Below, in pieces: positions 1 to 5,803 of a DNA stretch of 5,806 nt. Position numbers and translations under genes: made by a program. Positions within the stretch are counted from its first letter, which is position 1. Each line of letters begins with the position of its first letter. The notes under the pieces were generated by a model, which was not told the DNA's origin, did not search any database, and worked only from the letters and a program-made list of their open reading frames with translations. This stretch comes from JBHWPB01 sp043424675 (lineage in GTDB: Bacteria; Bacillota; Bacilli; Lactobacillales; Carnobacteriaceae_A): contig JBHWPB010000090.1 in NCBI GenBank assembly GCA_043424675.1, positions 1 to 5,806 of the forward strand. Direction: 5' to 3'.

Positions 1-927
1 CAACTCTTTTTCTGCTTTGCTGGGATCAGCGTAACTCACTGCGACATCTCCTGGACGGCGTTCTACAAGTTCATAGGGAACTTCCACGTCATTTACTTTT
101 ACAAAAGTATGTACAAGATCTAATACACTGACGCCATTTCCAGTCCCTAAGTTATAAATATGGACCCCAGGCTCATCAGATTTTTGAAGTGCTTGAAGAT
201 GACCTTTAGCTAGGTCTACCACATGAATATAGTCGCGTACACCTGTTCCATCAGGTGTACTATAATCATCTCCGAAGATACTCAGTTTGTCTAACCTGCC
301 CACTGCAACCTGGGTCACGTAGGGAAGCAAGTTATTAGGAATACCTGAAGGGTCTTCTCCGATGAGACCTGATTCATGAGCCCCGACAGGGTTAAAGTAA
401 CGCAATAGCGTCACACTCCAGTCTGGTTGCGCAATCTGTTGGTCTCGTAAAATATTTTCAATCATTAACTTAGTCTGGCCATACGGATTGGTTGCGGCTC
501 CTACAGGCATATCTTCTGTGAAGGGTGCTTCATTTTCATCTCCATAGACAGTAGCCGAAGAACTGAAGATGAAGTTTTTAACCTCATATTCGGTCATGAG
601 TTCTAAAAGAACAAGGGTAGAAGTGAGGTTATTATGGTAATACTTCAGTGGTTTATCAACCGATTCTCCAACAGCCTTGTAACCTGCAAAGTGAATCACC
701 GAATCGATATGGTTTTCTTCAAAAACTCTTCTTAAATTTTCTTTATCTAGTAAATCAATCTCATAAAATGTAATTTCTTGTCCTGTAATTTCTTTGATTC
801 GATCTAATACTATCGGATCACTATTCGAGAGGTTATCAACAACTACAACGTCGTAATCTAATTCCACCAGTTCTACGACAGTATGACTTCCTATATATCC
901 TGCACCACCTGTGACTAAAATTGACAT
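1..927 (-). CDS. galE: UDP-glucose 4-epimerase GalE (C-terminus cut by window edge)
   Basis: Cytoplasmic NAD-dependent epimerase of the extended short-chain dehydrogenase family that interconverts UDP-glucose and UDP-galactose. Reading the minus strand from the ATG at 927 gives 309 uninterrupted residues up to the window edge. GalE is usually about 330-340 residues, so roughly the last 20-30 are missing. Visible landmarks match E. coli GalE numbering: the NAD-binding GGAGYIGS (residues 7-14), K84, N99, S124 in SSSATVYG, the catalytic Y149 and K153 of YGQTK, and N179 in RYFNPVGAH. The residue aligned with E. coli Y299 is a small serine (S298 in VSYAD), which in this family is associated with also accepting UDP-GlcNAc/GalNAc. 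The start is supported by AAAGGAG six bases upstream (934-940). The gene is divergent from the polysaccharide operon and shares its control region. Identification is very secure; the substrate range is inferred. Confidence 0.96.
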   Translation of the reverse strand, partial: MSILVTGGAGYIGSHTVVELVELDYDVVVVDNLSNSDPIVLDRIKEITGQEITFYEIDLLDKENLRRVFEENHIDSVIHFAGYKAVGESVDKPLKYYHNNLTSTLVLLELMTEYEVKNFIFSSSATVYGDENEAPFTEDMPVGAATNPYGQTKLMIENILRDQQIAQPDWSVTLLRYFNPVGAHESGLIGEDPSGIPNNLLPYVTQVAVGRLDKLSIFGDDYSTPDGTGVRDYIHVVDLAKGHLQALQKSDEPGVHIYNLGTGNGVSVLDLVHTFVKVNDVEVPYELVERRPGDVAVSYADPSKAEKEL

Positions 928-960
928 GACAAACTCCTTTCGTATATCATCAATGAAATA

Positions 961-969
961 ATTATACCA
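961..969 (-). promoter_or_regulatory. Extended -10 promoter for galE
   Basis: On the minus strand this reads TGGTATAAT, a perfect extended -10 (TGnTATAAT), with the -10 hexamer at 966-961. No good -35 is present about 17 bp upstream (the bases there read GCACGC), so it would depend on the TG extension or an activator. The predicted transcript would start near 954, giving a leader of about 27 bases that contains the galE ribosome binding site. Called from the motif alone. Confidence 0.6.
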
Positions 970-1036
970 CGTTTAGGAGAAACGCGTGCTGGATGATTAA
1001 TGACTCTAATTTGTAAAAGAATATCTGTTGCAACTA

Positions 1037-1045
1037 TGTTATAAT
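1037..1045 (+). promoter_or_regulatory. Extended -10 promoter for the polysaccharide operon
   Basis: TGTTATAAT is a perfect extended -10, with TATAAT at 1040-1045. The bases where a -35 should lie (1017-1022, AAGAAT) do not resemble TTGACA. A TTGTAA lies at 1011-1016, but its 23-bp spacer is too long. Transcription would start near 1052 and give a leader of about 39 bases before the GTG start at 1091. It is arranged back-to-back with the galE promoter, their -10 elements about 73 bp apart, so a protein binding between them could act on both units. Confidence 0.62.
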
Positions 1046-1060
1046 GGCCAAGTATGAATA

Positions 1061-1078
1061 AAATTTAAGCTTTAATTT
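1061..1078. repeat. 18-bp near-perfect palindrome in the operon leader
   Basis: AAATTTAAGCTTTAATTT pairs with itself at 8 of 9 positions around a central AAGCTT. It lies just downstream of the predicted transcription start and directly abuts the AGGAGG ribosome binding site. With no loop, it looks more like a DNA-binding dyad than an RNA hairpin. It is very A+T-rich, so chance is a real alternative. An operator role is only a suggestion. Confidence 0.35.
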
Positions 1079-1084
1079 AGGAGG
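1079..1084 (+). promoter_or_regulatory. Ribosome binding site fixing the GTG start at 1091
   Basis: AGGAGG is a full match to the anti-Shine-Dalgarno core and sits six bases before the GTG at 1091. The next in-frame ATG (residue 18, at 1142) falls inside the first membrane helix and has no such site, so the GTG is the preferred start. Confidence 0.8.
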
Positions 1085-1090
1085 ATTACA

Positions 1091-2470
1091 GTGACAGGTT
1101 CCAGTGGCTTTAACAGAACACTAAAAATCTTAGCGGGAGCTATGGATATCTTAATTTATCACGTTTCTTTTTTGTTGTCTTTTTACTTAAGATACCAAGG
1201 CAATGTATCCAGCTTTAACTTCGAACCTTATCTCAGTGCCATGCCGTTCATTATGGTGGCATTCATTATCATAAACATTTTATTAGGAATTTACACTTTA
1301 TATAATAAGAAAACAATCGATGTTTTTTCTACCACAGTTATTGCCCAATTCTTGATGCTTTTTATCGTGATGGCGATGACGTTCTTCGGACGCTGGTTTG
1401 CTTTCCCAAGAACAGTTATTTTTCTCAGCTTTTTTGTCAGCGTGATACTTTTATTTACATGGAGAGCGCTCATCTTAAATATGTATGACAGAACAACGGG
1501 AACGAGTAAGATTATGTTAGTAGGCAAGAAAGTAGACTGCATTGATGCCATACGAAATATAAAGGCTGCAGAAAATGATCAATATAAAGTCGTTGCCTGC
1601 GTAGTAGACAATTATTTTGAAAATATTAAGAACCATATCGATGAAGCCCACGTCTTCTACCTTCTGGACTCGAGCAACCTGAGGGATGAAAAAGATATTT
1701 TGACTTACCTCACTCGTCAAGACAAGCGAATATTTTTAGGGACAGACTTTGATAACCTTGTCCGTATCAATAACCGTATCATGAGTATTGACGATGAAAA
1801 TATTGTCGCAGTTTCTAAATTTGAAATAGCGCCCGAAAACGAAGTCATCAAACGACTTATCGATACGATTACTGCTTTGATTTTGATTGTCCTCACATCG
1901 CCTCTTATGTTGATTGCAGCTATCTTGGTGAAGGCGACTTCTCCCGGACCAGTACTGTACAAACAAGTGCGGATCACCAAGGGGGAGAGAGAGTTTGAAA
2001 TCTATAAATTCAGAACGATGCGGGAAGATGCCGAAAAGTTATCGGGTCCTGTCCTGGCCTCTGCTGAAGACCCTCGGATCACGAAAGTAGGAAGATATCT
2101 GAGAAGCTTGAGAATTGATGAACTTCCTCAGCTATTTAATGTGCTGAAAGGAGATATGTCTCTTGTCGGACCGCGTCCTGAAAGACCTTTCTTCGTCGAT
2201 GAATTTAAAGAACAAAACCCTTATTACTATTTAAGACACAACGTGCGGGCAGGAATAACAGGCTACGCTCAAGTTTATGGAAAATACTCGACAACGTTTA
2301 ACAACAAGTTAAAATTTGATTTAATCTATATCAAAAATTACAGCTTCTTTTTGGATATTGAAATATTGTTTCAAACTGTCAAGATTCTCTTTGACAAAGT
2401 ATCTTCACAAGGTCTCCAAGAAGAAGAGAGCGTGGACCAAGTGTTCGAGGGGATAGAGATTTACAAGTAA
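1091..2470 (+). CDS. Polyprenyl glycosyl-1-phosphate transferase (initiating sugar transferase)
   Basis: Membrane enzyme of the WbaP/WcaJ/CpsE type that transfers a sugar phosphate from a UDP-sugar to undecaprenyl phosphate, the first committed step of a lipid-linked repeat unit. The 459 residues show the long family architecture: about four N-terminal membrane helices (roughly 12-33, 49-71, 81-100 and 106-128), a soluble nucleotide-binding-like middle domain (about 138-245), a re-entrant hydrophobic helix broken by Ser270-Pro271 (256-281), and the C-terminal catalytic domain. That domain has SPGPVLYKQVR (284-294), KFRTM (306-310), DPRITKVGRYLR (327-338), the catalytic Asp343-Glu344 of RIDELPQ, and VGPRPERP (359-366). 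All expected motifs are intact and the length is normal. The GTG start is fixed by AGGAGG at 1079-1084. It is the first gene of the operon and is followed 48 bp later by the dehydrogenase. The sugar it transfers cannot be read from sequence; a hexose or HexNAc is possible. Confidence 0.93.
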   Translation: MTGSSGFNRTLKILAGAMDILIYHVSFLLSFYLRYQGNVSSFNFEPYLSAMPFIMVAFIIINILLGIYTLYNKKTIDVFSTTVIAQFLMLFIVMAMTFFGRWFAFPRTVIFLSFFVSVILLFTWRALILNMYDRTTGTSKIMLVGKKVDCIDAIRNIKAAENDQYKVVACVVDNYFENIKNHIDEAHVFYLLDSSNLRDEKDILTYLTRQDKRIFLGTDFDNLVRINNRIMSIDDENIVAVSKFEIAPENEVIKRLIDTITALILIVLTSPLMLIAAILVKATSPGPVLYKQVRITKGEREFEIYKFRTMREDAEKLSGPVLASAEDPRITKVGRYLRSLRIDELPQLFNVLKGDMSLVGPRPERPFFVDEFKEQNPYYYLRHNVRAGITGYAQVYGKYSTTFNNKLKFDLIYIKNYSFFLDIEILFQTVKILFDKVSSQGLQEEESVDQVFEGIEIYK

Positions 2471-2503
2471 AAATCCCTATTCACCCATGCTGCGCTAGAA
2501 AAT

Positions 2504-2510
2504 AAAGGAG
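2504..2510 (+). promoter_or_regulatory. Ribosome binding site deciding the ATG start at 2519
   Basis: AAAGGAG sits eight bases before the ATG at 2519. A GTG at 2510 is in frame and would add three residues, but it overlaps the last base of this site and so could not use it. The ATG is therefore the better start. Confidence 0.8.
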
Positions 2511-2518
2511 TGATCGAT

Positions 2519-3841
2519 ATGAAGTTATATGAAAATTTAATTAATAAAAATGCAAAGCTGTCTGTCATAGGTTTAGGCTATGTCGGAATGCCTTTGGCAG
2601 TTGCTTTTTCTGATAAAATAGATGTTATTGGTTATGATATTAATGCTGAAAAAATTAAACAATATGAAAATGGTGTCGACCCTACCCGCGAGGTGGGAGA
2701 TGATGTGATAAAAGAGGCACCTATTCAATATACTTCTAAAGCTGAAGATTTGCAGGATGCTCAATTCCATGTAGTTTCTGTACCAACTCCAATCAACCAA
2801 GATAAAACGCCCGATCTTACACCGATAACGAGTGCTACGAAAACGATAGGTGAGAATCTCACGAAAGGTTCCTTCGTTGTCTATGAATCCACAGTTTATC
2901 CAGGTGCCACAGAAGACATTTGTGTTCCTTTACTGGAAGAATATTCCGGATTGAAACATGAAGAAGATTTTTTCGTAGGATATTCACCTGAAAGAATTAA
3001 TCCAGGTGATAAAGTCAACACTTTAGATAAAATTGTAAAAATTGTATCTTCAACGTCTGGGGATGCAACAGAAGAAATGGCAAAAGTATATGAACTAGTG
3101 ATTGATGCGGGAGTGCATCGTGCACCAAACATCAAAGTAGCTGAAGCAGCAAAAGTAGTGGAAAATAGTCAAAGAGATGTCAATATTGCCTTTATGAACG
3201 AGCTTGCTGTAGTCTTTGATTTGATGGAAATCGATTCTAAAGATGTGGTGGAGGCAATGAACACGAAGTGGAATGCACTCGGTTTTACACCAGGTTTGGT
3301 AGGAGGACATTGTATTGGAGTTGATCCTTACTACTTCATCTATGAAGCTGAAAATTTAGGGTACCACAGCCAAATTATCTCAGCAGGCAGAGATATAAAT
3401 GACGGTATGAGTCGTTATATCTCTGAAAAAATTATAAAAGAACTTGTCATGGCAGGTAAAAAGGTAATCGATGCAGAAATTGCGATTTTAGGTCTGACTT
3501 TCAAGCCCCATACTCCTGATACACGTAACACAAGAGTTATTGATATCATTCGTGATCTGGAAGAATTAGGTTTAAAGCCTAAGGTTGTGGACCCATGGGC
3601 AGATCCTGAAGCAGTAAAGGTTGAATACGGACGGGAACTTTCTACTATTGAGGACATTTCTAATATGGATTGTTTGGTGTTTGCTGTAGAACACGACGAA
3701 TTTGTCAGTATGGCAGCAGAAGAAATAGAAAGTATGTTTAATCAAGACTTGCCGAATCCCGAAAGAGTTATTATCGACGTGAAAAGTATCTTAGATAAAA
3801 ACTACTTTGTCGATAAAGATTATCGTTACTGGAGATTGTAA
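2519..3841 (+). CDS. tviB: UDP-N-acetylhexosamine 6-dehydrogenase (TviB/WbpO/CapL type)
   Basis: Cytoplasmic NAD-dependent enzyme of the UDP-glucose/GDP-mannose dehydrogenase family. It oxidises C6 of a UDP-sugar twice to give a UDP-uronic acid. The 440 residues from ATG 2519 include the NAD-binding GLGYVGMPLA (18-27), VPTPIN (88-93), YESTVYPG (122-129), GYSPERINPGDK (154-165), the catalytic Cys265 in GGHCIGVDPYY (262-272), and the C-terminal GLTFKPHTPDTRNTR (325-339). GYSPERINPGDK and GLVGGHCIGVDPYY match Salmonella TviB closely as I recall that sequence. This places the protein with the UDP-GlcNAc/GalNAc dehydrogenases rather than the UDP-glucose ones, so the product is probably UDP-GlcNAcA or UDP-GalNAcA. 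Length and motifs are complete. It lies between the initiating transferase and the Wzz-like gene, which fits supply of an acidic sugar to the same polymer. The symbol follows the family; capL or wbpO would serve equally. Exact substrate is inferred. Confidence 0.9.
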   Translation: MKLYENLINKNAKLSVIGLGYVGMPLAVAFSDKIDVIGYDINAEKIKQYENGVDPTREVGDDVIKEAPIQYTSKAEDLQDAQFHVVSVPTPINQDKTPDLTPITSATKTIGENLTKGSFVVYESTVYPGATEDICVPLLEEYSGLKHEEDFFVGYSPERINPGDKVNTLDKIVKIVSSTSGDATEEMAKVYELVIDAGVHRAPNIKVAEAAKVVENSQRDVNIAFMNELAVVFDLMEIDSKDVVEAMNTKWNALGFTPGLVGGHCIGVDPYYFIYEAENLGYHSQIISAGRDINDGMSRYISEKIIKELVMAGKKVIDAEIAILGLTFKPHTPDTRNTRVIDIIRDLEELGLKPKVVDPWADPEAVKVEYGRELSTIEDISNMDCLVFAVEHDEFVSMAAEEIESMFNQDLPNPERVIIDVKSILDKNYFVDKDYRYWRL

Positions 3842-3843
3842 TA

Positions 3844-3905
3844 GACTTGTCTAGGAAGAGATATTCTAGTTAATAAATAAAACAGATCAAAAATAAAGGC
3901 AAGTC
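3844..3905 (+). repeat. Inverted repeat with 9-bp arms in the gap before the Wzz-like gene
   Basis: GACTTGTCT (3844-3852) can pair along its whole length with AGGCAAGTC (3897-3905), using one G-U pair, around a 44-base A-rich loop. A smaller CTAG...CTAG pairing (3851-3854 with 3866-3869) overlaps the left arm and would compete with it. No T-run follows the right arm, so it does not look like an intrinsic terminator. It might be an mRNA processing or stability element, or chance. The rest of the 104-bp gap has no clear promoter. Confidence 0.3.
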
Positions 3906-3945
3906 GTCAGGTTGAACAGAATTAGAGGAAACAAAGGAGTATTTT

Positions 3946-5178
3946 ATGAATTTAACTTCATTCTTAAAAGATTTGTGGGAAGTCGTGAAAGATTACAGAA
4001 AAGTAATCCTCATGATGACATTGATTAGTGCAGTTTTATTAATGGGACTCTTCTATTTTGTTCGGCAAGTGGATCAGAGTAATGAAGACTTGGTCGCTGA
4101 AAACACAGCAGAACAAGAAAATTATACGCAAATTGGAAATATAGAAATATACCAAGAAGAAAATCAGGAAGACTTTCAACTGGTTCCTGCTTTACCTCAA
4201 GAAGTAATAGAAGAGATTCACTCTTGGGATACCTTCAGAAGTTACTTCTCTTTGCATACCTCTGATCCCACCGTAGATCGTAGTCTCTCTTTAGCTGATT
4301 ATTTAGAAGAAGATCCTTCAGGCAACCCTCTAGAGTTGTTTTTAGGCTTAGATCCCAAGCAGCGTAAGAATATCAGAATACACCCGGATACGGAGAGAGC
4401 TTACGTGACGTTTGAAATTGATCCTGAGAATGGGAACGCACGGATGGTGAATGTCCAAGAGGGCTTCAACGATTTCAGAATTCAATTAGAAGTAGAGGAC
4501 GAAGAGGGAACATTTGCGAGTGAAATCCCCGACGACACAGACGATCTCGTCAATTTCAAGATCGGCATGACACCTGGGGACGCCCAATTGGGATACCTCG
4601 AATCGGTCTTTGATTGGGAAGGCGGGCTGGACTATCCACGTATGTTTGGTCAAAAAGCTAATTTCTATATCACTGACCCTGTTCCATTTACGCCGATTCC
4701 TGCACTCACCAGTGATGCCAGCCAAAATTATCAGGTGATTATTATGGTCACTCTTATCTCGATCCTTATAGGACTCCTTATCAGTCTCATCGTTGCCTTT
4801 TTGATGGCTTTATTTAACGATACGATCAAGTACAGCTTTGCTTATGGCTGGGCAGCGGATGACCTTTTCTTACAGTATGATTCCAATGCGAGCGGCAAGC
4901 AGGTCGCTTTTGACATCTTACAATCAGATTTTTCAAGCATTGCTGTTATTTCTCAGTATGAGCTGCCGGATAATTTATCGCAACTTATACAGAGCAGTTC
5001 GAGTAAACAGGTCTCACTGGTTGAAGAAATATCAGATTTAAGTTTAGATGAGAAAATTGAAGAATTCGTTATTGTTGTCCAGCGTGACCGCACGGAAAAG
5101 AACTGGTACAATAGACAGAGGAAACATTTAGAAGCGTTTAGAAATAAATCAGTAAAAGTAGTAGAGTTAGAAAATTAA
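3946..5178 (+). CDS. Wzz-like polysaccharide co-polymerase with divergent cytoplasmic tail
   Basis: Predicted membrane protein of 410 residues that probably influences polymer chain length or export. Two hydrophobic helices (about 19-39 and 263-290) flank a large outer domain. A proline-rich stretch, PVPFTPIP (245-252), lies just before the second helix. This layout is that of Wzz/CpsC-type co-polymerases, although I recognise no Wzz signature in the outer domain. That domain (41-262) is strikingly acidic: I count 47 Asp/Glu against 12 Lys/Arg. Unlike typical CpsC proteins, a cytoplasmic tail of about 120 residues follows helix two. Its segments SSIAVIS (330-336) and EEFVIVVQRDRTEK (372-385) recall strands of bacterial tyrosine kinases, but no Walker A is present. 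AAAGGAG (3933-3939) lies six bases before the ATG. The position between a sugar dehydrogenase and a flippase supports a polysaccharide role. Topology is fairly sure; function is inferred from layout and context. Confidence 0.65.
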   Translation: MNLTSFLKDLWEVVKDYRKVILMMTLISAVLLMGLFYFVRQVDQSNEDLVAENTAEQENYTQIGNIEIYQEENQEDFQLVPALPQEVIEEIHSWDTFRSYFSLHTSDPTVDRSLSLADYLEEDPSGNPLELFLGLDPKQRKNIRIHPDTERAYVTFEIDPENGNARMVNVQEGFNDFRIQLEVEDEEGTFASEIPDDTDDLVNFKIGMTPGDAQLGYLESVFDWEGGLDYPRMFGQKANFYITDPVPFTPIPALTSDASQNYQVIIMVTLISILIGLLISLIVAFLMALFNDTIKYSFAYGWAADDLFLQYDSNASGKQVAFDILQSDFSSIAVISQYELPDNLSQLIQSSSSKQVSLVEEISDLSLDEKIEEFVIVVQRDRTEKNWYNRQRKHLEAFRNKSVKVVELEN

Positions 5179-5185
5179 AAAAATG

Positions 5186-5226
5186 AACCCTGGATAAGCA
5201 CGAATGTTCCAAGCTTCTGTAGGGTT
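5186..5226. repeat. Imperfect hairpin between the Wzz-like gene and the flippase gene
   Basis: AACCCTGGATAAGC (5186-5199) faces GCTTCTGTAGGGTT (5213-5226) across a 13-base loop. On the plus strand 12 of 14 positions pair, one of them G-U. It is not followed by a T-run on the plus strand. Instead seven A residues (5177-5183) lie just before it, giving a T-run on the minus strand two bases after the stem, as in a terminator of leftward transcription. On that strand the stem is weaker, with three mismatches. No leftward gene is seen here, so a role in stopping antisense transcripts is only a possibility. Confidence 0.3.
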
Positions 5227-5232
5227 AAAGGA

Positions 5233-5243
5233 TGTTATACAAT
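5233..5243 (+). promoter_or_regulatory. Possible weak internal promoter before the flippase gene
   Basis: TGTTATACAAT contains TACAAT (5238-5243, five of six matches to TATAAT) and also an extended TG before TATACA. No good -35 lies 16-18 bp upstream. It sits about 35 bp before the flippase start and might give the downstream genes some separate expression. A+T-rich intergenic sequence often produces such matches, so confidence is low. Confidence 0.25.
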
Positions 5244-5278
5244 GTTAAGTGGTATGAGGAAAGCTAAGGGGGATAGCG

Positions 5279-5803
5279 ATGACACTGTTTAAGAATATTG
5301 TACGCGTAGCTGTTTCCAATATAGCTAATTTCGGAACCAGCTTCATTATTGGATTTATTCTCCCAGCAATCCTTTCTGTAGCAGAATATGGGTACTATAA
5401 AGAATATACGCTATTTTTAAGTTTTGCTTACCTTTTCAATGTTGGTTTTAATGATGGCATCTATATCAAATACGGTGGAGCAGAAGTAGAGGAAGTAGAT
5501 TCTAAAACAGTCAGTTCGGAGCATAACTTTATACTTGTGTTTCAACTTATCTTAATGATCGTGTTTACAGCATTATTTGCGTTTCAGGGACACGTCACGC
5601 TGACTCTATTTTCTATTGTGTCTTTCTTTGTTTCATTGAATACCTACCATCAAAACTTTTTACAAGCGACGGGAAACTTCGCTGTGTTTTCAAGAGGGAC
5701 TATTTTAAAGAGTGCTTTTTATGTTTTAATCTTGTTAATCGGAATATTCATCATTCAAAGCGATCAATATATATTTTATATTGTCCTGAATATTTTGAGT
5801 TAG
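5279..5803 (+). CDS. Wzx-like polysaccharide flippase, N-terminal part ended by early stop (possible pseudogene)
   Basis: N-terminal third of a polysaccharide-transporter (MATE/Wzx-type) membrane protein, which moves undecaprenyl-linked repeat units across the cytoplasmic membrane. The 174 residues show about five hydrophobic helices (roughly 13-33, 43-59, 83-102, 106-122 and 143-160) and the start of a sixth. Family-like stretches are LPAILSVAEYGYYKEY (28-43) and NVGFNDGIYIKYGG (54-67). Complete members usually have more than 400 residues and 12-14 helices. The reading frame looks like flippase up to TAG at 5801-5803, in the middle of a helix, and the window ends three bases later. A nonsense mutation, a frameshift or a sequence-end error are all possible. 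The ATG is preceded, six bases away, by AAGGGGG (5266-5272), a less perfect ribosome binding site than those of the other genes. An intact flippase cannot be claimed from this window. Confidence 0.75.
   Translation: MTLFKNIVRVAVSNIANFGTSFIIGFILPAILSVAEYGYYKEYTLFLSFAYLFNVGFNDGIYIKYGGAEVEEVDSKTVSSEHNFILVFQLILMIVFTALFAFQGHVTLTLFSIVSFFVSLNTYHQNFLQATGNFAVFSRGTILKSAFYVLILLIGIFIIQSDQYIFYIVLNILS

Noticed and set aside
970..992. Possible CcpA (cre) site around AGAAACGCGTGCT between the divergent promoters
   Set aside because: Aligned to the cre consensus on either CG it has several mismatches in the conserved left half, so it is not supportable.
1291..1980. Minus-strand open frames inside the transferase gene, with similar ones inside the dehydrogenase and Wzz-like genes
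   Set aside because: They lie opposite strongly conserved coding sequence, lack ribosome binding sites and encode no recognisable protein, so they are antisense shadows.
2510..2518. GTG at 2510 as the start of the dehydrogenase, adding three residues
   Set aside because: It overlaps the AAAGGAG ribosome binding site that serves the ATG at 2519, and no other site lies upstream at a proper distance.
2471..2518. Terminator or promoter in the short gap after the transferase gene
   Set aside because: No stem with a T-run and no promoter-like hexamer pair was seen; only the dehydrogenase ribosome binding site is evident.
3847..3874. Promoter from TTGTCT (3847-3852) with GTTAAT (3869-3874), 16-bp spacing, before the Wzz-like gene
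   Set aside because: Each hexamer matches consensus at only four of six positions in an A+T-rich gap, which is no better than background.
4879..4908. DSNASGKQV in the Wzz-like tail as a Walker A motif
   Set aside because: The GxxxxGK[S/T] pattern is not met: there is no glycine five positions before GK, and Gln follows the Lys. ATP binding should not be claimed.
4838..5041. A 67-codon plus-strand frame within the Wzz-like gene
   Set aside because: It is an out-of-frame overlap with the real gene, without a good ribosome binding site or recognisable protein features.
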